From Actinomadura xylanilytica (GTDB lineage: Bacteria > Actinomycetota > Actinomycetes > Streptosporangiales > Streptosporangiaceae): a stretch of 64,000 nt of DNA. Shown here in pieces: positions 33,712 to 42,817 of this stretch (positions are counted from its first letter, which is position 1; each line of letters opens with the position of its first letter). A model generated the notes under the pieces. It was given only the letters and a program-made list of their open reading frames with translations, was not told the DNA's origin and searched no databases. Both the position numbers and the translations under genes were made by a program. The DNA is taken from positions 310,001 to 374,000 of the forward strand of contig NZ_JASNWE010000002.1 of the NCBI RefSeq assembly GCF_030283145.1. The letters are read 5' to 3'.

Positions 33712-35412
33712 TCACCGGGCCACCGCCAGGCGGTAGCCGTCGTCGGTGCCGAGGAGGTTCCGGTGCGTGTCCTCCGCGGAGATGGCGCCGTCGTCCAGGA
33801 CCAGGACCCGGTCGGCGGCGTCCAGGAGGGCCGGGCTGCTGGTGATCACGATGGTGGTGCGGCCCCGGCGCAGCTCGGCGATGTTGCGCGCGATGAGCTG
33901 TTCGGTGACCGCGTCGACGGCGGTCGTCGGGTCGTGCAGGACGAGGACGGCGGTGTCGGCGGCGAGGGCGCGGGCCAGGGACAGCCGCTGGCGCTGCCCG
34001 CCGGAGAGGTTCGCGCCGCGGTCGCGGACGCCGTGGTCGAGTCCTTCGCGGTGAAGGGCGACGACGTCGGTCAGCATGGACGCCCGGACGGCCTCGGGGA
34101 CCATCCGGGCGGTGCCCGACGGGTCGATGTTCGTGCGCAGGGTGCCCGCGAAGATCTCCCCGTTGGACGGGTTCACCAGCATGTGCTCGCGGATCGCCTC
34201 GATCGACAGGTCCGCCGTCGCCCGCCCGCCGATCCGCACCACCCCCTCGTAGGCGCCCGGCGGGACGTCGGCGGCCAGTACCGAGACCAGGTCGGCCGCC
34301 GCGCGCGGCTGGTAGGAGGTGATCGCCACGAACTCCCCCGCGGGCACCTCGAACCTCAGCGTGCGCAGGGTCCCGTACCGGACACGGTCGACCTCGAGGC
34401 CGCCGTCCGCGGCCGGGCGCTCCGTCCCCGGGGTCATCACCGGCGGCGCGGCCAGGACGAGCGCCATCCGCTCGGCCGACGCGCGCGCGATCATCACGTA
34501 CTTCGGCATCTCTGAGAACAGCTTGAGCGGTTCCATGATGAACTGCGCCAGCCCCACGGCCATGACGAGCTCGCCGGTGGTGATCCGGCCCTGGAACGCG
34601 AGCCGGCCCGCCATCAGGGTCACGGCGGCGGCGAGGAGCGCGTTGAGGGCCAGTGCGGTGCCCGCGTACGCGCCGTTCGCCTTGGCGACCCTGACCGCCT
34701 GGTGCCTCGCCTCCGTGCTGACCTTGCGGTAGGACCGGAACGCGGCGTGGTTGCCGCCGAAGCCGTGCAGCGGGCGCAGGCCCGCGATCAGGTCGGCGAC
34801 CTTCGCGCCGGCCCGCGCCACCCGGGCCTGCTGCTCGCGGGTGCCGGTGCCGATCCGCCTGGACAGCACGCTCAGGACCGACAGGATCGCGACGGTTCCC
34901 ACGATCACCAGCAGGCCGAGCCCGACGTTGGCCAGGCCCAGCGCGACCGCCGCGATCAGCACCGCGACCAGCGAGCTGACCAGCAGCGGCACCACCTCGA
35001 TGATGTCGGCGGTCTGGTCGGCGTCCTCGGTGGCGATGGTCAGCACCTCGCCGGACTTGAGGTCGACGTCCCCGGCCACCGGCTGGAGCCCGCAGGCCGC
35101 GACCCGCACCCGCCAGCGGTGCGCCTCGGTCGTGTTGGCCTTCTGTAGGACGCGCATCCCGAACCGCCACGAGAACGACACGGTCGTGATGATCACGGCG
35201 AGCGCGGCGATCGACAGGCCGAGCAGGCCGAGGGTCCGGTCCCGCATCGTGTGCTCGACGATCAGGCCGAGCGCGATGGGAAAGGCGGTCTCGCCGGCCT
35301 GGTAGAGGCCCATGAGGACGGTGCCGCCGGTCATGGCGCCGAGGTTGCGGCGCAGCGCGATCCGGAGGATCTCCGACCCGGTGCGGGGCCGCCGGCCGTC
35401 AGGAGTCGTCAT
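33712..35412 (-). CDS. Exporter-fold ABC subunit lacking Walker A (siderophore system)
   Basis: ABC protein with an N-terminal six-helix membrane domain and C-terminal ATPase, 566 residues. The position of Walker A reads VAITSYQPRAAADL instead of GxxGxGKST, and the Walker B region reads LVLHDPTTAVD with His where the catalytic Glu should be. The signature LSGGQRQRLSLARAL is perfect. It must pair with the upstream-encoded subunit, whose defects are complementary. Location in the siderophore operon suggests a YbtPQ/IrtAB-like transporter. The ATG at 35412 has AAGGGA upstream; a GTG at 35460 is possible but lacks a clear site. Confidence 0.86.
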   Translation of the reverse strand: MTTPDGRRPRTGSEILRIALRRNLGAMTGGTVLMGLYQAGETAFPIALGLIVEHTMRDRTLGLLGLSIAALAVIITTVSFSWRFGMRVLQKANTTEAHRWRVRVAACGLQPVAGDVDLKSGEVLTIATEDADQTADIIEVVPLLVSSLVAVLIAAVALGLANVGLGLLVIVGTVAILSVLSVLSRRIGTGTREQQARVARAGAKVADLIAGLRPLHGFGGNHAAFRSYRKVSTEARHQAVRVAKANGAYAGTALALNALLAAAVTLMAGRLAFQGRITTGELVMAVGLAQFIMEPLKLFSEMPKYVMIARASAERMALVLAAPPVMTPGTERPAADGGLEVDRVRYGTLRTLRFEVPAGEFVAITSYQPRAAADLVSVLAADVPPGAYEGVVRIGGRATADLSIEAIREHMLVNPSNGEIFAGTLRTNIDPSGTARMVPEAVRASMLTDVVALHREGLDHGVRDRGANLSGGQRQRLSLARALAADTAVLVLHDPTTAVDAVTEQLIARNIAELRRGRTTIVITSSPALLDAADRVLVLDDGAISAEDTHRNLLGTDDGYRLAVAR

Positions 35413-35460
35413 CGGGAGCGTCCCTTCCAGCCGTACCGGCCCGACCTGGACCCGGTTCAC

Positions 35461-37248
35461 CTAACTGCCCGCCCGCCAGGCCGCCCAGAGGCGCGCGTAC
35501 CGGCCGCCCAGGGCCACCAGCTCCTCGTGGGTTCCCTGCTCCACCACGCGTCCCGCGTCCAGCACGGCGATCCGGTCGGCCGTCATCGCCTGGGTCAGCC
35601 GGTGCGCCACGAACAACGTGGTGCGGCCCTTGCACGCGGCCAGCACGGCCCGCTCCAGTTCGGCGGCGCCCTGGCTGCCCGCCTCCGCGGTCGACTCGTC
35701 CAGCACCACCACCGGCGACCGGCCCAGCACCAGCCGGGCCAGGGCGAGCTGGGCTCCCTTGGTGACGTCCAGGCGCTCGCCGCCCTCGCCGACCAGGGTG
35801 TTCAGCCCGTCGGGCAGCGCGTCGACCCATCCGTCCGCGCCGACCGTGCGCAACGCGTCCATCAGCTCGGCGCCGGTCGCCTCCGGCGCGGCCAGCCGCA
35901 GGTCGTCCGCGAGGGAGCCGGAGAACACGTGCGTCTCCTGCGTCAGGATGCTCACCAGGGCCCGCGCCCCGGCCTCGTCCAGACCGGCGAGGTCGGTCGA
36001 CCCGATGCGCACCGATCCGGCCTGCGGGGTCCCGATGCCCGCGATCAGCGCGGCCAGGGTGGTCTTGCCCGCGCCCGTCGCCCCCACCAGCGCGAGCGAG
36101 GCGCCGGCCGGGATCGCCAGGTCGACGTCCCGCAGGACCGGCTCCTCCGAGTCGGGATAGCCGAACGTCAGCCCCTCGACCGTCACCGGGTACGCCGCGG
36201 CGTCCGCCGGCGCGAGCGCCGGGCCGCCCACCAGCCGGCCCTCCGCGGCCTCCCCCAGCACCCCGACCAGCCGGGTCAGGCTCGCGCCCGACTTCTGCGC
36301 CTCGTCGAAGGTGAACATGATGGAGCCCAGCGGGTTGAACAGCCGGTGGAACAGCAGCGGGGCCGCCGACACCTCGCCCAGGCTGGCGGCGTCCGCCTCC
36401 AGCAGGGCGTACCCCACCACGATGATCAGGACCAGCCCGATGAACTCGGCGCGGTTCTCCCGTCCGACGAACCGGCCGAAGAGGCGGAACACCTCGATGC
36501 CGAGATCGCGCACCCGCCACGACTCGCCGGCGACCTTCGCGCGGAAGGCGCCCTCGAGGCGGTACGCCCGGACCGTGTCGATCCCGTCCAGGCCGCTGAT
36601 CAGCTCCTGCGCCCGATCGGCCTGGGCCACCCGCTGCCGCTGGTAGAGCGGCGCGGACCGGGGGAGGTACCAGCGCAGGGCCAGCGCGTACGCGGGCAGC
36701 GCGCCGGCGCCCGCCAGCCCGAGCCGCCAGTCGAGGCCGAACATGCCGACGGTGGCGATGACGACCAGCACCCCCGCCGAGAAGACCGTCGGAACGGCCG
36801 TCCGGATGCCCTTGGAGAGCACGGCGACGTCGTCGCCGACCCTGGAGAGCACGTCTCCCCGGCCGACCTGCTCGATCCGTGCGCTCGGCATTCCGAGCAC
36901 CGCCCGGACGGCGCCCTCCCGCAGCCGCGCGAGCAGGTCCGCGCCCAGTCGCCCGATCAGGTACGTCGACGCCGCGGCGGCCACCGCGCCGAGCGGGGCG
37001 GCGGCCACCATCAGGGCCCCGATCGTGATCAGGATCGACGGCGGTTCGCCCTTGACCACCGCGTCGACCACCCGGCCGAGCAGGAGCACCGGCAGTACCT
37101 GGAACGCCGCCTCGGCCACCGTGGCGAGCACGGCGGCGACCGTCAGCCATGGCGTCCCGCGGCAGTGCGCCACGACCCATCGGGCGGCTTCGCGTCCGGT
37201 CGCCGTGCGCAGGGCCGCCGGGGCGACGCGCGTGTCAGTGGTGCTCAC
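35461..37248 (-). CDS. Exporter-fold ABC subunit with atypical signature (siderophore system)
   Basis: ABC protein with fused membrane and ATPase domains, 595 residues. Walker A GATGAGKTTLA (about residue 387) and Walker B VVVLDESTAEAGS are intact. The signature LSGGQ is replaced by DVTKGAQLALARL. With the partner at 33712-35412 it would make a heterodimer with one good ATP site: this Walker A facing the partner's signature. It starts with GTG four bases after the binding-protein gene and belongs to the iron-regulated operon. Transport direction cannot be told from sequence; exporter-fold importers of siderophores are known. Confidence 0.86.
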   Translation of the reverse strand: MSTTDTRVAPAALRTATGREAARWVVAHCRGTPWLTVAAVLATVAEAAFQVLPVLLLGRVVDAVVKGEPPSILITIGALMVAAAPLGAVAAAASTYLIGRLGADLLARLREGAVRAVLGMPSARIEQVGRGDVLSRVGDDVAVLSKGIRTAVPTVFSAGVLVVIATVGMFGLDWRLGLAGAGALPAYALALRWYLPRSAPLYQRQRVAQADRAQELISGLDGIDTVRAYRLEGAFRAKVAGESWRVRDLGIEVFRLFGRFVGRENRAEFIGLVLIIVVGYALLEADAASLGEVSAAPLLFHRLFNPLGSIMFTFDEAQKSGASLTRLVGVLGEAAEGRLVGGPALAPADAAAYPVTVEGLTFGYPDSEEPVLRDVDLAIPAGASLALVGATGAGKTTLAALIAGIGTPQAGSVRIGSTDLAGLDEAGARALVSILTQETHVFSGSLADDLRLAAPEATGAELMDALRTVGADGWVDALPDGLNTLVGEGGERLDVTKGAQLALARLVLGRSPVVVLDESTAEAGSQGAAELERAVLAACKGRTTLFVAHRLTQAMTADRIAVLDAGRVVEQGTHEELVALGGRYARLWAAWRAGS

Positions 37249-37252
37249 CCAC

Positions 37253-38302
37253 CTAGCCGACCGACTTGACGATCTCGTCGATCGCGTACGGCAGGGACAG
37301 CAGGGTGCCCTGGGACATGGCCGCGCCGACCGCCGGGCCCTCGCTGTCCAGCAGGTAGGAGACCTTGCCGTTCTTGACCGCGGAGAGGTTGCCGAACAGC
37401 TCGAACTTCTTCAGCGCCTCCTGGTCGGCCCGGTCGTTGACGACGAAGATGCGGTCGACGTCGACGAGGTCGATGCGCTCGGGGGACAGCACGGTGTAGA
37501 ACTTACCGCCCGCGATCTTGTCGATCTCCGGCGCGCCCTTGTAGCCGATGCCCGACACCAGCCGTCCGCGCACGTCGGTCGAGGTGAACGGGGAGACCGA
37601 GTTCTTGTACCAGGACAGCACGACGGCGGTCTGGCCCGCGAACTCCGGGTGCGCCTTGCGCGCGGCGTCGAGCTTGCCCTGGATGCCCTGCACCAGCCTG
37701 GTGCCCTCGGCCTCCTTGCCGAGCGCCTTGGCGATGTGCACCGCGTTGTCCTGCCACGGCCCGCTGAACGGCTCCTTCTCGGCCTTGGTCCGGCCCACCG
37801 TCGGAGCGATCTTGGAGAGCTTGTCGTAGCCGGCCTGGTCGATCTCGGAGTAGACCGCGATGATCAGGTCCGGCCGGAGTGCGGCGATCTTCTCGTAGTT
37901 CGGGCCGGAGTCGCCGTTGCTCATGACGACCTCGGGGCGGGTGCCGCCCCACTTGTCCTTCACCCAGGGCCACTGGGTGTTGATGTCGGGGGATGTGCCG
38001 GCCGGGTTCGGGTACTGGTCGACCATGCCGACCGGCTTGGTGCCGAGCGCCAGGATGGCCTGGTCGTCGGTGTAGCCGACCGAGACGACCCGCTGGGGGG
38101 CCTTGGTGATCTTCGTGGCGCCGAACGCGTGCTCCACGGTGACCGGGAACGCGCCGGCCGCGGCGGCCGGCGCGCCGTCGCCCGGCTCCTCAGCCGCACC
38201 GGAACCGCATCCTGCGAGGAGGCCCGCGCCGAGGGTCACGGCGGACAGGATCGCCGCCAGCCGCCGCCAGGACTTCGTCGGTGTCGTTCGGGGGAGGGGC
38301 AT
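37253..38302 (-). CDS. Iron-siderophore ABC substrate-binding lipoprotein
   Basis: FepB/FecB-type binding protein, 349 residues. The signal peptide ends in lipobox GLLAGC, giving a membrane-anchored lipoprotein. The two-lobed domain shows QRVVSVGYTDDQAILALG and ALRPDLIIAVYSEID, typical of the TroA-like siderophore-binding fold. It should bind a ferric siderophore for the permease pair encoded upstream. An iron box lies 70 bases before its start, so it can be transcribed from its own iron-controlled promoter. Confidence 0.93.
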   Translation of the reverse strand: MPLPRTTPTKSWRRLAAILSAVTLGAGLLAGCGSGAAEEPGDGAPAAAAGAFPVTVEHAFGATKITKAPQRVVSVGYTDDQAILALGTKPVGMVDQYPNPAGTSPDINTQWPWVKDKWGGTRPEVVMSNGDSGPNYEKIAALRPDLIIAVYSEIDQAGYDKLSKIAPTVGRTKAEKEPFSGPWQDNAVHIAKALGKEAEGTRLVQGIQGKLDAARKAHPEFAGQTAVVLSWYKNSVSPFTSTDVRGRLVSGIGYKGAPEIDKIAGGKFYTVLSPERIDLVDVDRIFVVNDRADQEALKKFELFGNLSAVKNGKVSYLLDSEGPAVGAAMSQGTLLSLPYAIDEIVKSVG

Positions 38303-38371
38303 TCGACATCCTTGCTTTCGTGCGGTCCGCCGCGGTCCCGTCTCCGGGGGGCGAACTTTACCAGGTGGAAG

Positions 38372-38390
38372 TAAGGGCAGCCTAACCTAA
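38372..38390 (-). promoter_or_regulatory. IdeR/DmdR-type iron box
   Basis: On the minus strand the 19-mer TTAGGTTAGGCTGCCCTTA closely matches the actinobacterial iron box TWAGGTWAGSCTWACCTWA. It lies upstream of the siderophore-binding protein gene and overlaps the stop codon of the ATPase gene. Iron-bound IdeR/DmdR1 would repress here. Confidence 0.82.
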
Positions 38391-39301
38391 CTATTTTCTC
38401 CACTCGCCGCCGGGTCCGGTCCGCCGGGCCGGACGTGGGCGCGGCCGATCGGCACGATGAGCGGCCGGTCGCCCACCGGATCGTCGATCACCTGGGCGCG
38501 CAGCCCGAACGCCTCGTGCAGCAGCTCGGCGGTGATCACGTCGCGCGGGTGCCCCTGCGCCAGGATCGACCCCGCCCGCATCACGATGAGGTTGTCGCTG
38601 TAGCGCGTGGCCAGGTTGAGGTCGTGCAGCACCATGACCACGGTGCGTCCCGACTCGTGCAGGTCGTCCACCAGGTCGAGCACGTCGATCGCGTGCGCCA
38701 GGTCCAGGTAGGTGGTCGGCTCGTCCAGCAGCAGCAGGTCGGTGCCCTGGGCCAGGGTCATCGAGATCCAGACGCGCTGGCGCTGCCCGCCCGACAGCGC
38801 GTCGACCGGACGGCCGGCCAGGTCCGACACCCCAGTCATGGCCAGCGCGCGCTCCACGACGGAGGCGTCGTCCGACGACCACTGCCGCAGCCAGCCCTGG
38901 TGCGGATGGCGGCCCCTGGCGACCAGGTCGGCCACCGTCAGCCCGTCCGGTGCGACCGGCGCCTGCGGCAGCAGGCCGAGCTTCTTCGCCACGTCCCTGG
39001 TCTTCAGCTTGACGATGTCGTCACCGTCCAGCACGACCGTGCCCTTGGCCGGCCTGAGCAGCCGTGACAGGGTCCGCAGCAGGGTCGACTTCCCGCAGCC
39101 GTTGGGGCCGATGATCGTGGTGATCACCCCTGGCGGGATCGCCACGTCGAGGTCGTCGATGACCATCCGGCCGCCGTACCCGACCGCGACGCCCCTGGCG
39201 GCCAGCCGTGCGGCCGTCGCCCCGGTCCCGGCCCCGGCGGCGTCCCGGCCGGTGGCCTCCCGACCGGCCACGAGATCCACTTTGCTCGGCTTCCGTCTCA
39301 C
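38387..39301 (-). CDS. Iron-siderophore ABC transporter ATP-binding protein
   Basis: FepC/FecE-type ATPase, 304 residues. It has Walker A GPNGCGKST, signature LSGGQRQRVWI, Walker B LLLLDEPTTYLDL and switch His in MVLHDLN. A non-conserved N-terminal extension of about 30 residues precedes the ABC domain, so the true start may be further in. It energises the two permeases encoded immediately upstream and is separated from the second by one base. Confidence 0.92.
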   Translation of the reverse strand: MRRKPSKVDLVAGREATGRDAAGAGTGATAARLAARGVAVGYGGRMVIDDLDVAIPPGVITTIIGPNGCGKSTLLRTLSRLLRPAKGTVVLDGDDIVKLKTRDVAKKLGLLPQAPVAPDGLTVADLVARGRHPHQGWLRQWSSDDASVVERALAMTGVSDLAGRPVDALSGGQRQRVWISMTLAQGTDLLLLDEPTTYLDLAHAIDVLDLVDDLHESGRTVVMVLHDLNLATRYSDNLIVMRAGSILAQGHPRDVITAELLHEAFGLRAQVIDDPVGDRPLIVPIGRAHVRPGGPDPAASGENS

Positions 39302-39302
39302 T

Positions 39303-40373
39303 TCACGCCACCCGTCTGAGGTTCGCCCGCACTAGCAGATAGACGAGGAAGGGGCCGCCGATCGCGGCGGTGACCACGCCGACCGGGAGGGTGACCGGCA
39401 GCGCCGTGCGCGCCACCAGGTCCGAGCCGATGAGCAGCGAGGCGCCCACCAGGCCGGAGGCCACCAGCGGCGGCGTCGGGCACCTCACCAGGCGCATCGC
39501 CACCTGCGGCGCCACCAGCGCGACGAACGGGACCGGGCCCGCCGCGCTCACCGCCACACCGGCCAGCAGCACCGCGCACAGCAGCATGACCGCCCGCACC
39601 GCCGAGTACCGGACGCCCAGTCCCGCGGCGACCTCGTCGCCGAAGTGCATCGGCCTGAACTGGAACGCGACGCCCGCCACGACGGCGATGAGGACCACCG
39701 TGCACCCGAGCGCCACCCCGACCTCGTCCCACGACCGGCCGTCCAGCGAGCCCACCAGCCATGCCTGGGACCGGGCCACGTCCTTGATGTCGGCCGTGAC
39801 CAGCAGCCAGTTCGTGATCGCCTGCATCGCCGCGCTCACCGCGATGCCGATGAGGATGAGCCGGAAGCCGTCGATCCCGCGCCGCCACGCCAGGAAGTAC
39901 ACCAGCAGGCCCGTGCCGAGACCGCCCGCGAGGGCCGCCGCGGACACGCCCGCCGAACCGGCGATCGCCGCGGCGGTCCCGCCCGACACCGTCAGCAGGA
40001 ACACCGCGACCGCGCCGGCGCCCTGGGTGATCCCCAGGACGTCCGGGCTGGCCAGCGGGTTGCGTGCGATGGACTGCGTGATCGCCCCGGACGCTCCCAG
40101 CGCGATCCCCACGATCAGCCCGGCCAGCGCGCGCGGCATCCGCAGGTCCATGATCACGAACTGGTCGACCCGCTCGCCCCGGCCGAGGATCGTGGCGATC
40201 ACCCGGGGCAGGGCGATGGGGAAGTCCCCGACGCCGATGGACAGGCAGAACACCAGGAAGGTCGCCGCCGCCAGCAGCAGCGTGACGAGGACGGGCCAGG
40301 GGCGCCACACGAACGACACGTGGCCGAGCCGCACGCCCGGCGCCACCGATCGCTGCACGTCCGTTCCGTTCAT
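39303..40373 (-). CDS. Iron-siderophore ABC transporter permease (second subunit)
   Basis: FecCD/BtuC-type permease, 356 residues, about ten membrane helices. Typical segments are RMPRALAGLIVGIALGASGA, SIARNPLASPDVLGITQGAG and GPVPFVALVAPQVAMRLV. The ATG at 40373 overlaps the upstream permease stop by 4 bases; longer readings upstream are shadow frames. With the first permease it forms the membrane channel for the ferric siderophore. Confidence 0.92.
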   Translation of the reverse strand: MNGTDVQRSVAPGVRLGHVSFVWRPWPVLVTLLLAAATFLVFCLSIGVGDFPIALPRVIATILGRGERVDQFVIMDLRMPRALAGLIVGIALGASGAITQSIARNPLASPDVLGITQGAGAVAVFLLTVSGGTAAAIAGSAGVSAAALAGGLGTGLLVYFLAWRRGIDGFRLILIGIAVSAAMQAITNWLLVTADIKDVARSQAWLVGSLDGRSWDEVGVALGCTVVLIAVVAGVAFQFRPMHFGDEVAAGLGVRYSAVRAVMLLCAVLLAGVAVSAAGPVPFVALVAPQVAMRLVRCPTPPLVASGLVGASLLIGSDLVARTALPVTLPVGVVTAAIGGPFLVYLLVRANLRRVA

Positions 40374-41425
40374 GCGCTCTTGAACTTTCCGCGCCACACC
40401 AGGACCGCGAAGAACGGGGCGCCGAGGAGGGCGACGACGACGCCCGCGTCCAACTCGCCCGGACGTGTGACCACGCGCCCCACGACGTCGCAGACCAGGA
40501 GGACGACGGCTCCGAGCAGTCCCGCGTACGGCACCAGCCAGCGGTAGTCCGGCCCGGTCAGGTACCGGGCCACATGGGCCACCATGAGTCCGAGGAACGC
40601 GATGGGGCCGCACGCGGCCGTCGCCGCGCCGGCCAGCAGGGTGATGGCGACGATGCCGACCGTCCGGCTCAGCGCGATGTTCACCCCGAGCCCCCGCGCC
40701 ACGTCGTCGCCCAGGTTGAGCAGGTTGATGGCGGGCAGCGTGGTCAGTGCCAGGACCAGCCCGACCGCGATGAACGCGGTCACCGGCCAGATGACGTCGA
40801 ATCCGACACCGGCCACCGAGCCCGCGTTCCAGAACCGCAGCGCGTTCAGCGACTTCTGGTCCGACAGCGCGACCGCCGTGGTCACCGCCACCAGGAACAC
40901 CGTGATCCCCTGCCCGGCCAGCGCGAGTGTCAGCGGGTTGCCGGCCCCCCGCCCGATGCTCGCCAGCCCGAACACGACGACACCGGCGACCGCCGCCCCG
41001 AGGAAGGCGAACCAGACGTACTGGAACGGGTTGGCGAACCCGAAGACGGAGACCGCCGCCACCACGGCGAACGAGGCGCCGGAGTTCACCCCCAGCAGGC
41101 CCGCGTCGGCGATCGGGTTGCGCGTGCACCCCTGGATCAGCGCCCCGCCGATCCCCAGGGCGACGCCCGCCACGATCGCGAGCACCGTCCGGGGCACCCG
41201 GACGGTCTGCACGATCAGCCTGATCTCGGTGAGCCGCTGGTCGGAGTCCGGTGCCGCGGACAGCCCGGACCAGACCTCGCCGGGGCTCAGCGCCCGCGCG
41301 CCGACGGCCAGCGACGCCGCCCCCGCGGCCACCAGGACCGCCACGAGCACGCCCAACCCCACGACCCGCCGCCGGCGGGCCACCGCGACCCCGGGTGCGA
41401 GCCGCTCCTCCATGACCGCGCTCAT
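40370..41425 (-). CDS. Iron-siderophore ABC transporter permease (first subunit)
   Basis: FecCD/BtuC-type permease, 351 residues, about ten membrane helices. Conserved segments are VRVPRTVLAIVAGVALGIGG, CTRNPIADAGLLGVNSGASF and GPIAFLGLMVAHVARYL. It is the first gene of the six-gene siderophore transport operon; its ATG lies about 55 bases downstream of an iron box. The downstream order is permease, ATPase, binding protein, then two exporter-fold ABC subunits. Confidence 0.93.
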   Translation of the reverse strand: MSAVMEERLAPGVAVARRRRVVGLGVLVAVLVAAGAASLAVGARALSPGEVWSGLSAAPDSDQRLTEIRLIVQTVRVPRTVLAIVAGVALGIGGALIQGCTRNPIADAGLLGVNSGASFAVVAAVSVFGFANPFQYVWFAFLGAAVAGVVVFGLASIGRGAGNPLTLALAGQGITVFLVAVTTAVALSDQKSLNALRFWNAGSVAGVGFDVIWPVTAFIAVGLVLALTTLPAINLLNLGDDVARGLGVNIALSRTVGIVAITLLAGAATAACGPIAFLGLMVAHVARYLTGPDYRWLVPYAGLLGAVVLLVCDVVGRVVTRPGELDAGVVVALLGAPFFAVLVWRGKFKSA

Positions 41426-41478
41426 CCGCGGCCGTCGACTCCGCCTAGCACCACTTTTCCTCCGAAATCGGCCGCGAT

Positions 41479-41497
41479 TAAGGGGAGCCTAACCTAA
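41479..41497 (-). promoter_or_regulatory. IdeR/DmdR-type iron box at operon head
   Basis: On the minus strand the 19-mer TTAGGTTAGGCTCCCCTTA fits the iron-box consensus and differs from the box at 38372-38390 by one base. It lies upstream of the first permease gene, so the whole operon should be switched off by iron-loaded IdeR/DmdR1. Confidence 0.85.
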
Positions 41498-41678
41498 GTC
41501 GAGTTCGCCGGGCCGTCCGGTGGGGGGGTCGGCCGAGTCGTGGCCGCACACGATTCCGTCTAGCCTTCCGTAGCCGCGCCCCTTGAAGCCCTGCGAGGTC
41601 GTACTCCCCGTGCGCCGATCGAGTACCGGTCTCCGGCCCGCGCGGGCCACGCCGTCCCCGCCGCCATGGCGGCCCGCG

Positions 41679-42767
41679 TCACCGCCGGAGGTAGTCGCTG
41701 GCCGAGCGGAGCCAGTTGATGTAGGACCTGGTCGAGAACGCGTCGGAGACGAGACCGGTCAGCGGCCCCTGCCGGCTGGGCATCTCGGTGCCCACCATCC
41801 TGGCGACCCGGCGCACGGTCTTGGACCTGGCGCGCTCGTAGCCGCGCAGGTCGTCGGACGAGCCGCACAGTGCCCAGGCGTCCTCGAGTGCCTGGACGGT
41901 GCCCATCGCCATCGCCGGCGGCATGGTGTGGGCCGCGTCGCCCACGAGCGTGGTCGGCCCGCGGCCCCAGACCGTCGGCACGCGGTGCCGGTGGTGCGGG
42001 TAGAAGTCGGCACCCTGGGCGTGCTCGAGCAGCGTCGGGAACGGCTCCGGCCAGCGACCGAACCGCTCGCGCAGCCGGTCCATCGGGTCGGGTGCGTCGC
42101 CCCAGAACTGGCTTCCCGGCTTGGCCCGCAGGTCGAACCACCACAGTGCCTTCCCATGTCCGGCCGGGGCCACGCTGCCGAGCGACCGCCCGTTGGAGAC
42201 CATCACGACCCGGCCCGATTCGGTGATCTCGGGAGGCGGCGAGGTGAGCGCCTGCCAGGTGGCCCAGCCGTTGAGCCTGCTCGCGTCGCCGTCCCACAGC
42301 GCCTGCCTGATGACCGATCTGCGGCCGTCCGCACCGACGAGCAGGTCGCCGCGCGCGGTGCTCCCGTCGGCGAAGGTGATCTCCGCACGGTCGGGGTCGA
42401 CGGCGGCGACCGCGTGGCCGTAGCGGACCGGCACACCCTCGGCGAGCCGCTCGACGAGTTCGCGCCTGGTGATGTGCAGGGCGGGCAGGCCGCCGAAGTG
42501 GCGCTCGACGGCGGTGAGGTCGATCGTGCCGAGCCAGCGCCCGCGCACCGACCGGTTCGTCATCGCCTCCAGGCGGCACCCCGCGCCGTCGAGGTCGACC
42601 TTGAACTCGCGGAGGATGCCGGTGGCGGACGGCCAGATCGAGACCGCACCGCCCTCGGTGCGCGGCTCCGGCGCCGCCTCGTACACCTCGACGTCGTGAC
42701 CCGCCGCGGTCAGCCCGCGCGCCGCGGCCAGTCCCGCGACGCCGGCACCGACGATGAGTACTCTCAT
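41679..42767 (-). CDS. FAD-dependent monooxygenase
   Basis: Group A flavoprotein monooxygenase, 362 residues. The FAD-binding GxGxxG is at the very start (VLIVGAGVAGLAAARGL), the DG motif is DLLVGADGRRSVIR and the GD motif is TTLVGDAAHTMPPAMAMG. It would hydroxylate an aromatic or polyketide-like substrate using NAD(P)H and oxygen. The ATG at 42767 places the Rossmann motif at residues 3-15 and is preferred over a start eight codons upstream. It diverges from a TetR gene that probably represses it. Confidence 0.9.
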   Translation of the reverse strand: MRVLIVGAGVAGLAAARGLTAAGHDVEVYEAAPEPRTEGGAVSIWPSATGILREFKVDLDGAGCRLEAMTNRSVRGRWLGTIDLTAVERHFGGLPALHITRRELVERLAEGVPVRYGHAVAAVDPDRAEITFADGSTARGDLLVGADGRRSVIRQALWDGDASRLNGWATWQALTSPPPEITESGRVVMVSNGRSLGSVAPAGHGKALWWFDLRAKPGSQFWGDAPDPMDRLRERFGRWPEPFPTLLEHAQGADFYPHHRHRVPTVWGRGPTTLVGDAAHTMPPAMAMGTVQALEDAWALCGSSDDLRGYERARSKTVRRVARMVGTEMPSRQGPLTGLVSDAFSTRSYINWLRSASDYLRR

Positions 42768-42783
42768 GTCCGACCCCAATTCT

Positions 42784-42814
42784 GAGACCAACAGTCTCTG
42801 ATACTTGGAGTATC
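42784..42814. promoter_or_regulatory. Two adjacent palindromes between monooxygenase and TetR genes
   Basis: GAGAC-5-GTCTC at 42784-42798 and GATACT-3-AGTATC at 42800-42814 are both perfect inverted repeats placed side by side in the 50-base divergent gap. The second ends three bases before the TetR ATG. They are probable operators; TetR binding is inferred. Confidence 0.65.
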
Positions 42815-42817
42815 ACA

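Noticed and set aside
39303..41129. 608-residue frame covering both siderophore permeases
   Set aside because: Upstream of 40373 it is an out-of-phase shadow of the first permease gene; a fusion is not supported.
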